Assembly (NCBI RefSeq): GCF_002201895.1
Contig: NZ_CP019436.1
Coordinates: 695,456 to 759,455 of the forward strand
DNA: 64,000 nucleotides
Reading direction: 5' to 3'
Origin: Methanopyrus sp. SNP6
GTDB taxonomy: Archaea > JAADCQ01 > Methanopyri > Methanopyrales > Methanopyraceae
Every line of letters starts with the position of its first letter. Position 1 is the stretch's first letter. A program made the translations under genes and the position numbers. The notes below the pieces were generated by a model. It saw only the letters and a program-made list of their open reading frames with translations. It ran no database searches and was not told where the DNA came from. Below are positions 39,230 through 48,432 of the stretch, piece by piece.

Positions 39230-39763
39230 TTGTACGCACTACTGATCATAGACATGATCCGCGACTTCGTAGAGGAGGGAGCCCCACTGGAGGTTCCGAA
39301 GGCACGTCAACTCGTACCCCGTATCGCCCGTCTCGCGGATGAGTTCAGAGAGCGAGGTGGTCTGGTCGTCCACGTGTGGGACGAGCACTATCCGGATGAT
39401 CCGGAGTTCAAAGTGTGGGGTGAACACGCCGTTGCGGGAACGGAAGGTGCGGAACCGGTAGAAGAGCTGAAACCGAAGGACGGCGACTTAGTAGTGCGGA
39501 AGCGGAAGTATAGTGGGTTCTACGGCACGTCTTTGGACTACGACCTACGATCCAGGAACGTGAAAGAGATCTACCTCACGGGAGTGTGCACGGATATCTG
39601 CGTACTCTTCACATGCGCGGACGCGCTCATGCGAGGGTATCGAGTGTACGTAGTAAGGGACTGCGTGGCGTCACTTGAGGAGGAATCCCACAGGTTCGCT
39701 TTGAATCACATGGAAAAGCTCGGGGCTGAGGTAATCGATTCGGAGGAGGTGCTGGGGGACTGA
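39230..39763 (+). CDS. Isochorismatase-like cysteine hydrolase
   Basis: This 177-residue protein of the isochorismatase/nicotinamidase superfamily has a likely catalytic triad: Asp in [10 protein letters not shown], Lys in [13 protein letters not shown] and Cys in [12 protein letters not shown] start at 39230 with GGGGGAG upstream begins the protein exactly at the conserved first strand. Substrate is unknown; nicotinamidase is one possibility. Confidence 0.85.
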   Translation: MYALLIIDMIRDFVEEGAPLEVPKARQLVPRIARLADEFRERGGLVVHVWDEHYPDDPEFKVWGEHAVAGTEGAEPVEELKPKDGDLVVRKRKYSGFYGTSLDYDLRSRNVKEIYLTGVCTDICVLFTCADALMRGYRVYVVRDCVASLEEESHRFALNHMEKLGAEVIDSEEVLGD

Positions 39764-39768
39764 CCGCT

Positions 39769-41130
39769 GTGAAGAAGATACTTGCGTTGGTGGACGGTGA
39801 GCACTACATCCCCGTAACCAGAGAGGCGTTGGAGACCGTAGAGGAATTGGACCTAGGAGAACTCGTAGGTGCCGTGTTCATCGGAGGGACCGAGAAGATC
39901 AGCGAGCCCGAGACCGTCAAACGTGAGCTGGGTGTACGGGTCTGGCTACCGGAATCCGAGGGCGAGATACCGGTAGACTTGATCGTCGAGGTGATCGAGG
40001 AAGAGGACGTAGACGTGGTGCTGGACCTGAGTGACGAGCCCGTGGTCAGTCCCGACGACAGGTTTGAGATAGCCTCAGCGGTACTCTCGGCGGGAGCGGA
40101 GTACTGGTGCCCGGACCTCCGGCTGAAGCCGGTGGAGTTCCACGATGTCCTCGAGAAGCCGTCGCTTCGGATCATAGGAACAGGAAAGAGAGTCGGCAAG
40201 ACCGCCGTCTCCGCCTACACCTGTCGTGTGCTCAATGCACGGGGTTACAACCCGTGCGTAGTGGTAATGGGTCGTGGAGGACCGAGGGAACCCGAAATAG
40301 TGCGTGGGGACGAGATCGAGCTGACCCCAGAGTACCTATTGAAAGAGGCCGAGAAAGGTAAGCACGCGGCGAGCGATCACTGGGAAGACGCGCTCCTCAG
40401 CAGGATTCCGACGGTCGGGTGTCGACGGTGCGCGGGTGGATTGGCGGGACGCACCTTCACCACGAACATCGTGCGCGGTGCCAAGGTAGCTAACGAGTTG
40501 CCGGCCGACTTCATCGTGGTCGAAGGCAGCGGCGCGGCCGTACCGCCGATCAAAACGGACGCGGGTATCGTGATCGTCGGGGCCAACCAGCCACTAGAGC
40601 ACATCGGCGGGTACTTAGGCCCCTACAGGATCCGGATGTGCGATCTGGCTATCATCACGATGTGCGAGGAACCGATGGCGGACGACGCGAAAATCAGGAA
40701 GGTCGAGCGCACCGTCCGGGAAGCCGGAGACGGCATCGAAGTATTACTTTCGGTATTCCGACCTAAACCCACCGAGGACGTGGAGGGTAAGCGTGCGGTA
40801 TTCGTAACGACGGCACCTAATGAGGTCGTCCCGAGACTCGTCGAGCACCTAGAAGAGGAATACGGGTGTGAGATCGTCGGGACGTCGCCGCACCTCAGTA
40901 ACCGTCCGAAGCTCCGCAAAGACCTGAAGAAGTACATCGACGGGGCGGACGTACTGCTCGCGGAGCTGAAGGCAGCCGCCGTCGACGTGGCCACTAGGGA
41001 GGCCCTGAAGGCCGGACTGGACGTGGTGTACGTGGACAACGTCCCTATTGCCGTCGGAGGTGATTACGACCACGTGGGTGACGCCGTGGAGAACGTAGCC
41101 GAGCTGGCGATCGATCGGTTCGAGGGTTAA
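39769..41130 (+). CDS. cpgS: Cyclic 2,3-diphosphoglycerate synthetase
   Basis: This 453-residue enzyme closes 2,3-diphosphoglycerate to the cyclic form with ATP. That solute is accumulated at very high concentration by hyperthermophilic methanogens including Methanopyrus and stabilises proteins. A P-loop-like [19 protein letters not shown] lies near residue 140, with later strands such as [15 protein letters not shown]. Length fits the family. The end overlaps the convergent histone gene by 4 bp. Confidence 0.9.
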   Translation: MKKILALVDGEHYIPVTREALETVEELDLGELVGAVFIGGTEKISEPETVKRELGVRVWLPESEGEIPVDLIVEVIEEEDVDVVLDLSDEPVVSPDDRFEIASAVLSAGAEYWCPDLRLKPVEFHDVLEKPSLRIIGTGKRVGKTAVSAYTCRVLNARGYNPCVVVMGRGGPREPEIVRGDEIELTPEYLLKEAEKGKHAASDHWEDALLSRIPTVGCRRCAGGLAGRTFTTNIVRGAKVANELPADFIVVEGSGAAVPPIKTDAGIVIVGANQPLEHIGGYLGPYRIRMCDLAIITMCEEPMADDAKIRKVERTVREAGDGIEVLLSVFRPKPTEDVEGKRAVFVTTAPNEVVPRLVEHLEEEYGCEIVGTSPHLSNRPKLRKDLKKYIDGADVLLAELKAAAVDVATREALKAGLDVVYVDNVPIAVGGDYDHVGDAVENVAELAIDRFEG

Positions 41131-41360
41131 TCACTGTCGATCCCGAGCACCACCTCAGCGAAGGCGCGCTCAACGTCTGTCCGCTCCACGAACCGGCTTC
41201 CCCGCGACGCCGCGATCTTTCCGGCCCGTTTACCGATTTCCTCCGCCAGCCGTTGGACGTGATCCCTGAGAGTTTCGGAGGCTTTCCGACTTACACGTAC
41301 GTCCCCTCCGGCCGCCCTTAAGGCCCGGTCGAACGGAGCCACCGGCAACTTCTTCCGCAC
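41127..41360 (-). CDS. Archaeal histone, single histone fold
   Basis: This 77-residue protein contains one histone fold: [14 protein letters not shown] (helix 1), the central helix [20 protein letters not shown], and the L2-helix 3 segment [12 protein letters not shown]. Archaeal histones dimerise and wrap DNA. The known Methanopyrus histone HMk is a fused double fold, so this would be a separate single-fold variant. It is rich in Arg and has a short acidic tail. Confidence 0.8.
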   Translation of the reverse strand: MRKKLPVAPFDRALRAAGGDVRVSRKASETLRDHVQRLAEEIGKRAGKIAASRGSRFVERTDVERAFAEVVLGIDSD

Positions 41361-41422
41361 GCAGCTTCCACCCTACGGCACTAGGTACTCGGGAGCGTAA
41401 TTATAGGTCTCGGGGGTCGGAA

Positions 41423-42205
41423 TTGACGAAGGTACTGGTGGAGCCGGATCCGGAGGAGGTGAAGCAGCTTTCGGAGGCCCTGGGACGACAACCGGTGATA
41501 CTAGCAGGGATATGTGAGGCCGAGTATTGTGGCCGTGCCGAGTCGGTGGCCGGTCCCGCACTTCGAATCGCCATGTGCAAACCGGACGGCACGTTCATCC
41601 TCCACAACGCAATGGAGAAGCGAGAACCGACCAACTGGAACCCCGCACCGTCCAGACAGTCGATCGAAGTCCGAGACGGATGTGTCGTGCTTAGATCTCG
41701 AAGACTGGACGTTCCAGAGGAAGTCGTGGTGTATTTCCACCGGGTGTTCCTAGCCTGCTCGCTGCCGAAGGAAGGGGCTAAGAGTGAGGACTCCGTGTTC
41801 TGCTTATTCAAATCCGAAGAGGACATGAAACGTGTAATCCGAGAGAATCCCAGCGTCATCGAGCCGGGATTTCGCCCCGTGAGTGAGGAAGTGGAGTGCG
41901 AAGCCGGTGTGGCTGACATGGTCGGCTACGACGAGAAAGGTAGGTTCATCGTATTAGAGCTGAAGCGAACCCGAGCTGGTGTGAGTGCGGCATCTCAGCT
42001 GCGCAGATACGTGGAAGCATTTCGAGAAGAACGATGTGAGGAAGTACGCGGAATACTGGTCGCTCCGTCCGTGACCGACAAGTGCCGACGCCTCTTAGAG
42101 AAGTACGGGCTAGAGTGCAAGAAGTTAGAACCCGAACCGCTGAGAGAGGATGGTGGTAAGAAGCAGTGCACTCTCACGGAGTTCTTGGATGGGGAGGGAG
42201 ACTGA
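41423..42205 (+). CDS. nucS: NucS/EndoMS mismatch endonuclease
   Basis: This 260-residue nuclease has a C-terminal RecB-like catalytic region: AGVADMVGYDEKGRFIVLEL, with the Asp and ELK triad, then QLRRYVEAF. The N-terminal half is the DNA-binding and dimer domain. EndoMS cleaves both strands at mismatches and may replace MutS/MutL in archaea that lack them. It starts with TTG. It is followed 2 bp later by trpF. Confidence 0.9.
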   Translation: MTKVLVEPDPEEVKQLSEALGRQPVILAGICEAEYCGRAESVAGPALRIAMCKPDGTFILHNAMEKREPTNWNPAPSRQSIEVRDGCVVLRSRRLDVPEEVVVYFHRVFLACSLPKEGAKSEDSVFCLFKSEEDMKRVIRENPSVIEPGFRPVSEEVECEAGVADMVGYDEKGRFIVLELKRTRAGVSAASQLRRYVEAFREERCEEVRGILVAPSVTDKCRRLLEKYGLECKKLEPEPLREDGGKKQCTLTEFLDGEGD

Positions 42206-42207
42206 TC

Positions 42208-42858
42208 GTGGTTAGGGTGAAGATCTGCGGTGTAACCAGGCCCGAGGATGCAGCGACAGCCGACGAGGCGGGAACCGACGCCGTCGGTTGCGTGGTAGAA
42301 GTTCCCGTTTCCACACCACGAAAAGTGTCCGCGGAGCACGCGAACGAGGTGTTCTCCGTAGTTTCACCGTTCGTGTCGAGGGTCGCAGTGCTGATGGACA
42401 ACCTAGAACCTGTCGACCGGCTGGAAGAAGCCACTGCCGTGCAACTTCATGGAACGGAGGACACGGAAACCTGTGAAAAGCTCAGCGAGCTTGGATTCGA
42501 CGTCATCAAGACGTTCTGGGTGGATCAGCGAGGGTCCGTATGGTTGGGAGAGGAATCGATAAGGGAAGAAGTGCTAGTTGAGTACTGTGAAGTCGTGGAC
42601 GCCGTGCTCTTGGACACCAAATCCGAGGGAGGTGGAGGATCCGGTGAGCGTCACAATTGGAACGTGTCGGCACAATTGGTCAGGCGACTGAGCGTACCAG
42701 TGATCCTTGCTGGTGGTCTGAACCCGGAGAACGTCAGGGAAGCCATCGAGACCGTCAACCCGTACGCCGTCGACACATCTTCAGGGGTGGAAAAAGAGCC
42801 GGGAATCAAGGATCCTGAGGCCATAGAGAAGTTCGTGAGGGTCACCAAGTCGACTTAG
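42208..42858 (+). CDS. trpF: Phosphoribosylanthranilate isomerase
   Basis: This 216-residue TIM-barrel enzyme of tryptophan synthesis starts at GTG 42208 after GGGGAGGGAG. Features include the catalytic Cys in VKICGVTRPEDA, VQLHGTED, LLDTKSEGGGGSG, and the phosphate site ILAGGLNPENV ... AVDTSSGVE. It stands apart from other trp genes. The 3' end overlaps the convergent cobN-like gene by 17 bp. Confidence 0.93.
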   Translation: MVRVKICGVTRPEDAATADEAGTDAVGCVVEVPVSTPRKVSAEHANEVFSVVSPFVSRVAVLMDNLEPVDRLEEATAVQLHGTEDTETCEKLSELGFDVIKTFWVDQRGSVWLGEESIREEVLVEYCEVVDAVLLDTKSEGGGGSGERHNWNVSAQLVRRLSVPVILAGGLNPENVREAIETVNPYAVDTSSGVEKEPGIKDPEAIEKFVRVTKST

Positions 42859-45800
42859 TCGTGACACTGCCATATCTCATCCACACGAACCATAATATCA
42901 GCGTCCCTACTACTGCGGCCATGATGAGGTACCTGAGGATCGGTGACACGGGTGAACCCGAGGAACCACCCTGTCGTTTCAACACCTCAGCCGATGCCGC
43001 GGACCCGGTACCGTAGGTGGACACGCTGCGCGCGGGTGAGCTACCGTTTGGAGATATTCCGGAAGACTTCTGACATTTAGTCGTGATAGCCGCGGTACCC
43101 GTCACTTTCGAAAATATGTGCTCAGACGGAAAACTACGGTCCTTAGTCACGGAAGCTGAAGTAACTCCGGAAGATACGGTCGCGACTGAAGACACTCGTG
43201 TGGTAAGGATGGAGGTCGACCCTGGAGACGCCGACGTCCGCTCGCTTGACATCGTGGAACTCAGCATTGTGCTGAAGCTTGGAACGGTCGTGATTACCGG
43301 AGACACCCCCACAGAGAACGGGTTGGGGATGAGGAGTTCCACAACGGCGGTAAACTCCTCTAAGATCCCACGGAGCGCGGGGTTAAGAGCTACTGCCAAA
43401 CAGCCGCACGGACCGTACTTACTCACCATCCTGGTGAACGTCTCCAACGAGAACCGTCTGGCCGTTTCCCGAAACCTTCGCACCCACTTCTCGGCTTCTT
43501 CGAGCTCTCCGAGCTGGTATAGGACCTGATAGTGGTACGACCACCTCAGCAACTTGAAGCCGAAATCGGAATCCAGAATCACGAACACCCGGCCCACTAT
43601 CGACTCGACCACGTACGGGTTCAGCCTCTCCAAGTGCCGCACGACCTCTTGATCCAGGACGAACCGTTGAACGAGCTCGAAGAATAGCTGTCCCAGTACT
43701 CCGGCGATAGCTTTCTCGGCTACGGTAGTCGGATTCAATATCGTGGGAGCGAACAGTATCATCCACGACATCAACCGTGAAACTCGATCCATTAAGTCGT
43801 TGGCCTCTCCCGCGGTACGGAGCGATAGTAACCAGTCCCTGTCCATCCACAGTGAGTGAAACTCTCGGGAGAGCTCACCGAACAGCTGACGGATACGCAA
43901 CGAAGACACTTCGTCGAGCACCAACGGATCGGGCAGGCCTCTTACCAGTATCGCAACGGCCAGAAGGCCACCGTAGAATTCGATCACGTCTTCCGCTAGA
44001 ACACCCCAGAGCCTATCGGTCACGGGCTTCAGGACGGAATCGACGATGAGGAGGTCTATTCGGAGGAGTCCCGGGGCTGGTTCAGGACCTTCCGGGGTTA
44101 AGACGTTCTCGAGCTTGGACGAGAGGGAGCGAGCTAACGTTTCCCACTCCTCGGGTTTCAAGCGCTCCGTCGCGGCTATGACACCCATCGTGTAGTCAGC
44201 GGGACAGTAGACGCACAATGCGGCCCTGATCGCGGCCTTCTCGATCGGCGTTCCGTTCACCTGGACGTCGTAGAGGAACTTCACCGCCCATGCTGCGTAC
44301 CAGAGGGGACCAGGTCGGAACGTCGGGCGCACGTCGACGTCACCTAGGGAAGCGGAGAACTTCCGGAGCACCTCTATACCTCTATCCAAGAGTTTCGGGT
44401 CCAACCGTATCGATGCCAACGATTTACGGAAGTCCGGATCCTTACACCTGTCAGGGAGGGTCTTCAACAAGTTTGCTACGGCGAAGATGTCCTTCGGGGC
44501 CCTAAGAACGGCTTCGACGTGTGACTTAAGGAGCGCCCGCCCAGCCGGCATTCGGGCGAATATCGCCTCGAGCCCCTGGCATACGAGGACCGGGGAGTAA
44601 ACGGGGGATCCAGATAACACGTAACGCCCTCCCACGCGGTTGACACCGGATGATTTTAGTAGAACCGCGAGAGACAGCCCACGATCGTTGAGAACATCTG
44701 CGGCGGATAGAACGAAGAAAGTGTTCTGCTTAACAGTGACCCACCCGGAAAGCATCCACGCCGTCTCAGACGGTATCAGCTCGGGGTTCAGCAAGCAGAG
44801 CATTCTACCCGTAGGTAGCACGGAGATGTCTACGGTCGGATCACCCGGCGGGCCCATGGGCACCGACTGCCCTTCCAGAACGCGCAGGAGGTTCTCGATT
44901 TCGAGCTTAGCAGAAGTGACGATGAGATCTCTGATACGTTCCATCTCACGGTACAGCTTAGGGTAGCGAAGCCGGAGCTCCGATGGGTTACGAACGAGTG
45001 ACTGCCACTCCTTCCACATGCGATCGAAGAGCTCCAGTGCCCTTTCCCCGTACTTAGCTATGTTCTCCGGTGAGAGCATCGACTCGAGGTCCTCGCCGTA
45101 GGTTTCGGACGCGAGCTTCAGGTACTCACGGAACAGCAGCGCGGAGACGTACTCACGGACCTCTTCCGAGGTCACAAGGCCGTAGACGTGCAGATGACGG
45201 GCCAACTTGACCGGCGTCGGCGATTCACCGTGAGCTTGCATGATATGCAAGTGAGAGTGGAGCTCGGAAACGAGACGGCTAAAGTCCGTCCGGGCCATCC
45301 GTTCCACGTCATTCCAAGTGAGGCCCATCCACTCATAAATCCGGGTGCGCTTGAGGAGTTCCATGATCACGGGCTTCAGCTTCTCCTCCACCTCGGGATT
45401 ACCCTCGAAGACGTGGAAGCACGAGTGCAGCAGCTTTACGAGTGTGTTGAGGTAGAAGTCATAAGCCGTAGAGGGCGCGGGTGGGAGGTAGCTCAGGACC
45501 ACGGCGGACGTCCTCCACTTGACGTTGTAGAGCTCGCCGTTCGTCGGACACCACAGGTACACGTGGGGTACGTCGCCTAGGAGCACGGTCGGGAAGTCGA
45601 TGTGAGACAAGAACGTGCGGCGCAACGGCAGCCACTCCAGCGTACCGTGAGATCCCACGTGTACGACGACGTCCACGTGATGCTTCAGCCAGAGGTAAAC
45701 TGCGAGGTAATAATGCGGCGGAGGTAGGAGCAATGAGTGGTAAGCGGCCATCCCCCAGAGTAGACCGCGTGGAGGTTGAGGTAATAGTATGATGTTTCCG

Positions 45801-46846
45801 AACTTCAGTCCCGGCACGACGAACTCGTCGTTGACCACCATAACATCACCCGGTGGAGGACCCCATCCGAAGATACCGGTATGGTACCGCCGTTCGAACT
45901 CGCGACCCAGATCGACGGCACGTCGGAACGCGCGCTCCAGCTCGTTATGCCCAGACTTTCCGGCGGCGTAACGGAGCAGTGCGTCGACAAGCTCCCGCAG
46001 AGCTTTCAGGACGTCGGTTGTGTCGGGTACCCCGAGGTCGTTCAGGAGAGTCTCAACGTCGCGTAACATGGCGTTCAGGTTGCGGGACAACGTCTCGAGT
46101 GATCTACCTTCCAGGGCTCGGCCTTCCAGGACTCGGTGCAAGAGCTCGGCGTATCCGTACAGGAGACCCGGAATACCGTACTCCACGTAGAGACGAACCG
46201 GCTCGGGGAGCCGATTGTACCACTTCAAGTACTCCGAGACGGGGATGGTCATGAGGTATGCGTGATGGTCGTACATGGCGCGGAGGTAGTCACCGTGCCA
46301 CCAGCCCACGTTCACACCATACTTCTCGATCATCCTAGCTAGCTTTTGGGAGATTTTCTGAACTAGCTCGGCGGCCTCGTCCCAACGCCCTTCCCGCTCG
46401 AGTTGGGCTATCTTCAGGAGTTGATCATCCCAAGGCGTACTCACTCTGTAACCGGCCGCCTTCAGGTTCGCCATGATGTTGACGAGAGACCCGAAGACGT
46501 CCAATCCCGACGCCCGGATCGATTCCCTACCCGGAGGCCAGTCGTAGTACACTAGCGCGATCACCTTCCTATCGTTCGGTTTCTCGGACAGTTCTCTCCA
46601 CCGATCGACTAGCTTCTGCACGATCTCGGCGTTCTGTCGATACAGCTTCCCGCCAAAGTGAGTGGGCGGCGTCACCACCTCGCCGCGGGAGTCAGGCATG
46701 ATCACCTCGCGGAACAGCGCTCCGGTCGGATACCCTAAGAAGTCGGACCAGTAGACGTCAGGCTTGACACCTGCGTCGGGTGTGTGGAACTGAAGCTGCG
46801 ACGATGCCGTTACCGGCATCAAGAGTGGTAGGATTGGGAGCACCAC
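42842..46846 (-). CDS. Exported, membrane-anchored CobN/Mg-chelatase H-like protein
   Basis: This 1334-residue protein belongs to the CobN/BchH superfamily. It has the conserved core GSHGTLEWLP (398-407), preceded by LLPQPPRG and a typical region from about residue 60. Unlike cytosolic CobN, it begins with a hydrophobic signal-like segment (VVLPILPLLMPVTASSQ). It ends with a Ser/Thr-rich stalk (about 1170-1300), then SPVSP and a transmembrane helix near 1305-1325. The motif occurs about 150 residues earlier than I expect for canonical CobN. An extracytoplasmic role in metal or corrinoid/tetrapyrrole handling is an inference. Start is GTG 46846 or 46843. Confidence 0.8.
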   Translation of the reverse strand: MVLPILPLLMPVTASSQLQFHTPDAGVKPDVYWSDFLGYPTGALFREVIMPDSRGEVVTPPTHFGGKLYRQNAEIVQKLVDRWRELSEKPNDRKVIALVYYDWPPGRESIRASGLDVFGSLVNIMANLKAAGYRVSTPWDDQLLKIAQLEREGRWDEAAELVQKISQKLARMIEKYGVNVGWWHGDYLRAMYDHHAYLMTIPVSEYLKWYNRLPEPVRLYVEYGIPGLLYGYAELLHRVLEGRALEGRSLETLSRNLNAMLRDVETLLNDLGVPDTTDVLKALRELVDALLRYAAGKSGHNELERAFRRAVDLGREFERRYHTGIFGWGPPPGDVMVVNDEFVVPGLKFGNIILLPQPPRGLLWGMAAYHSLLLPPPHYYLAVYLWLKHHVDVVVHVGSHGTLEWLPLRRTFLSHIDFPTVLLGDVPHVYLWCPTNGELYNVKWRTSAVVLSYLPPAPSTAYDFYLNTLVKLLHSCFHVFEGNPEVEEKLKPVIMELLKRTRIYEWMGLTWNDVERMARTDFSRLVSELHSHLHIMQAHGESPTPVKLARHLHVYGLVTSEEVREYVSALLFREYLKLASETYGEDLESMLSPENIAKYGERALELFDRMWKEWQSLVRNPSELRLRYPKLYREMERIRDLIVTSAKLEIENLLRVLEGQSVPMGPPGDPTVDISVLPTGRMLCLLNPELIPSETAWMLSGWVTVKQNTFFVLSAADVLNDRGLSLAVLLKSSGVNRVGGRYVLSGSPVYSPVLVCQGLEAIFARMPAGRALLKSHVEAVLRAPKDIFAVANLLKTLPDRCKDPDFRKSLASIRLDPKLLDRGIEVLRKFSASLGDVDVRPTFRPGPLWYAAWAVKFLYDVQVNGTPIEKAAIRAALCVYCPADYTMGVIAATERLKPEEWETLARSLSSKLENVLTPEGPEPAPGLLRIDLLIVDSVLKPVTDRLWGVLAEDVIEFYGGLLAVAILVRGLPDPLVLDEVSSLRIRQLFGELSREFHSLWMDRDWLLSLRTAGEANDLMDRVSRLMSWMILFAPTILNPTTVAEKAIAGVLGQLFFELVQRFVLDQEVVRHLERLNPYVVESIVGRVFVILDSDFGFKLLRWSYHYQVLYQLGELEEAEKWVRRFRETARRFSLETFTRMVSKYGPCGCLAVALNPALRGILEEFTAVVELLIPNPFSVGVSPVITTVPSFSTMLSSTMSSERTSASPGSTSILTTRVSSVATVSSGVTSASVTKDRSFPSEHIFSKVTGTAAITTKCQKSSGISPNGSSPARSVSTYGTGSAASAEVLKRQGGSSGSPVSPILRYLIMAAVVGTLILWFVWMRYGSVTTKSTW
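46107..46136 (-). repeat. 15-bp tandem duplication in the cobN-like gene
   Basis: CCTTCCAGGGCTCGG is followed directly by CCTTCCAGGACTCGG (14 of 15 identical), giving the protein repeat LEGRALEGRSLE near residue 240. It is a small in-frame duplication. Confidence 0.7.
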
Positions 46847-47014
46847 CGCTACCGTGATGCGAGGCGAGGTTCCCGGGCCCCCATTATCGCACTCGCGTTC
46901 CGCGGTTAGGAACCAGACTTTAAGACTCTAGCGTAGTGTGCTCCGCCGTATCTGCCCGCTTAATCGAATTCTGTAAGAGTTTCGGGGACGACTCCTGCGG
47001 TTTTAAGGAGAAAA

Positions 47015-47029
47015 GGTAATAATATTACC
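47015..47029 (+). promoter_or_regulatory. Putative TATA/near-palindrome before a secreted-protein gene
   Basis: GGTAATAATATTACC is a near-perfect palindrome with an AT-rich core, 33-47 bp before the GTG start at 47062. The core could be the TATA box and the symmetry an operator. A strong ribosome site GGGGGGGTGA follows at 47045-47054. The rest of the 215-bp divergent gap (46847-47061) shows nothing else I can identify. Confidence 0.45.
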
Positions 47030-47061
47030 GCCTTAGGTAGCATAGGGGGGGTGACACTGTA

Positions 47062-48372
47062 GTGTCTAAGTTGTACTCCATAGTCGCCGTCGCCGCGATG
47101 GTGTTGCTAACTGGCGCCGCTGCGGACCTTCAGGAGTACAAGGAGGCGTACTCCGCCGCTGCTAAGATAGAGGAGTACGGGGAAGGAGTCAGGGATTCTC
47201 TAAACATCATCGGCGGCTTCCAGCCACCGTGCGGTCTCAAGGTGGTACCCACGGCGTACCCGTACATGGCGTTCAAGGACGATAAGGATGTTATCAGTAA
47301 GGTGTTCCAGGGCACGGACGTAGCCGAATCCGAGTCGTGGACCGAGGTCGGTCCGGGAGACTTCAGGGCGCTGATCTACGGCATTCACGAACTGGGTGAG
47401 AACTGGTTCGAGCGAGTAAAGGTGGTCGCCGATCTGGCGCAGGAGCCGGCTGATTACGCGCTGAAGGTCCACGAGGAGACCCACGCATGGGAGGGAGCAG
47501 TTGAGAAGGTCGGAGAGACCTGGGAAGACTGGGAAGCCCACAAGGGTGACGAGAACCTGAAGACAGCCATCGCGTCGCGTGTGCTGGCGGTTCTAGGACT
47601 GGTCGTGTCCGAGAACTGGCGGGCCGTCTTCAACGAGACGAACAAAGCGGCTCAAATCGCCGAAAACGTGGGTAAGGTGACGATACCGGCGGGCGTCTAC
47701 GGTAACGACGACCCGATCGAGCTGGACTTCAGCAAGTGCGAGAGTCCGGAGGACGTGACTAACGTGATTAAAAACAACCTAATCAAGGTAGTGTTCGGTA
47801 CCGACGATTTGACACCGGATCGCGTGATCGAGCTGATCGACTTAGAGGCCAAGCATTTCGGGCTCGGCGACAACTTCGTGGAGACCTATATGGAGGGTGG
47901 CCAGTACCAGCCGCACGAGGGTGGCTTCACGGTAGAAGATATGAAGAAAGTGATCGAGATGTTCAAGAGCGGTAATGACGTGTACGGACAGAAGCTATCC
48001 GAGGATGCCCTGGCGTTCGCGATCCTGTTTAACATCGAGGACGTTTGGGCTACCTACGAAGAGTACGTGCACCAGTACGGACACTTCTTCCCACCGGCCG
48101 AGAGCGACCTCAAGCTGGCGTGCGACAAGGTCGAGGAGAACGCGAAGACCGTCGAGAACGTGTTGGACAAGCTGAACGCGTGGGCCGATGTGGGGATCAC
48201 TAAGGCTAAGTTCGAGTCGAACCCACTGGAGTGCGCACCGGCGGTCAAGGACTGGGCCGTGGGCGAGCTGTTCAACGTCGTGGAGAAACTTGAAAGGAAG
48301 AAAGTCCCGGTGAACCCAGTAGCGGTACTGGTCGGACTGCTGGCGGCGCTGGCAGTCCTCCGGCGCCGCTAG
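47062..48372 (+). CDS. Secreted protein of unknown function with PVNP C-terminal anchor
   Basis: This 436-residue protein has a clear signal peptide (LYSIVAVAAMVLLTGAAA), an acidic helical extracellular domain and a tail VPVNPVAVLVGLLAALAVL followed by RRR. Residues 137-141 read HEETH, the HExxH pattern of zinc metallopeptidases, but no third ligand or family is recognised. Three Cys lie in the mature protein. The start is GTG with an excellent ribosome site. Confidence 0.65.
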   Translation: MSKLYSIVAVAAMVLLTGAAADLQEYKEAYSAAAKIEEYGEGVRDSLNIIGGFQPPCGLKVVPTAYPYMAFKDDKDVISKVFQGTDVAESESWTEVGPGDFRALIYGIHELGENWFERVKVVADLAQEPADYALKVHEETHAWEGAVEKVGETWEDWEAHKGDENLKTAIASRVLAVLGLVVSENWRAVFNETNKAAQIAENVGKVTIPAGVYGNDDPIELDFSKCESPEDVTNVIKNNLIKVVFGTDDLTPDRVIELIDLEAKHFGLGDNFVETYMEGGQYQPHEGGFTVEDMKKVIEMFKSGNDVYGQKLSEDALAFAILFNIEDVWATYEEYVHQYGHFFPPAESDLKLACDKVEENAKTVENVLDKLNAWADVGITKAKFESNPLECAPAVKDWAVGELFNVVEKLERKKVPVNPVAVLVGLLAALAVLRRR

Positions 48373-48383
48373 CCCAAAGTCCT

Positions 48384-48388
48384 TCTTT
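48384..48388 (+). terminator. Possible T-rich archaeal terminator
   Basis: TTTTT 12 bases after the stop at 48372 (CTTCTTTTTGTGTTTC), before the next gene's ribosome site. Oligo-T tracts terminate archaeal RNA polymerase. It is weak in length. Confidence 0.3.
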
Positions 48389-48432
48389 TTGTGTTTCTTC
48401 ATCACTTACGATCCCGAACGGGGGTGCATGGT

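Noticed and set aside
43083-43529. Open frame on the plus strand inside the cobN-like gene
   Set aside because: It mirrors the Ser/Thr-rich coding of the opposite strand and has no recognisable domain; the CobN reading is clearly real.
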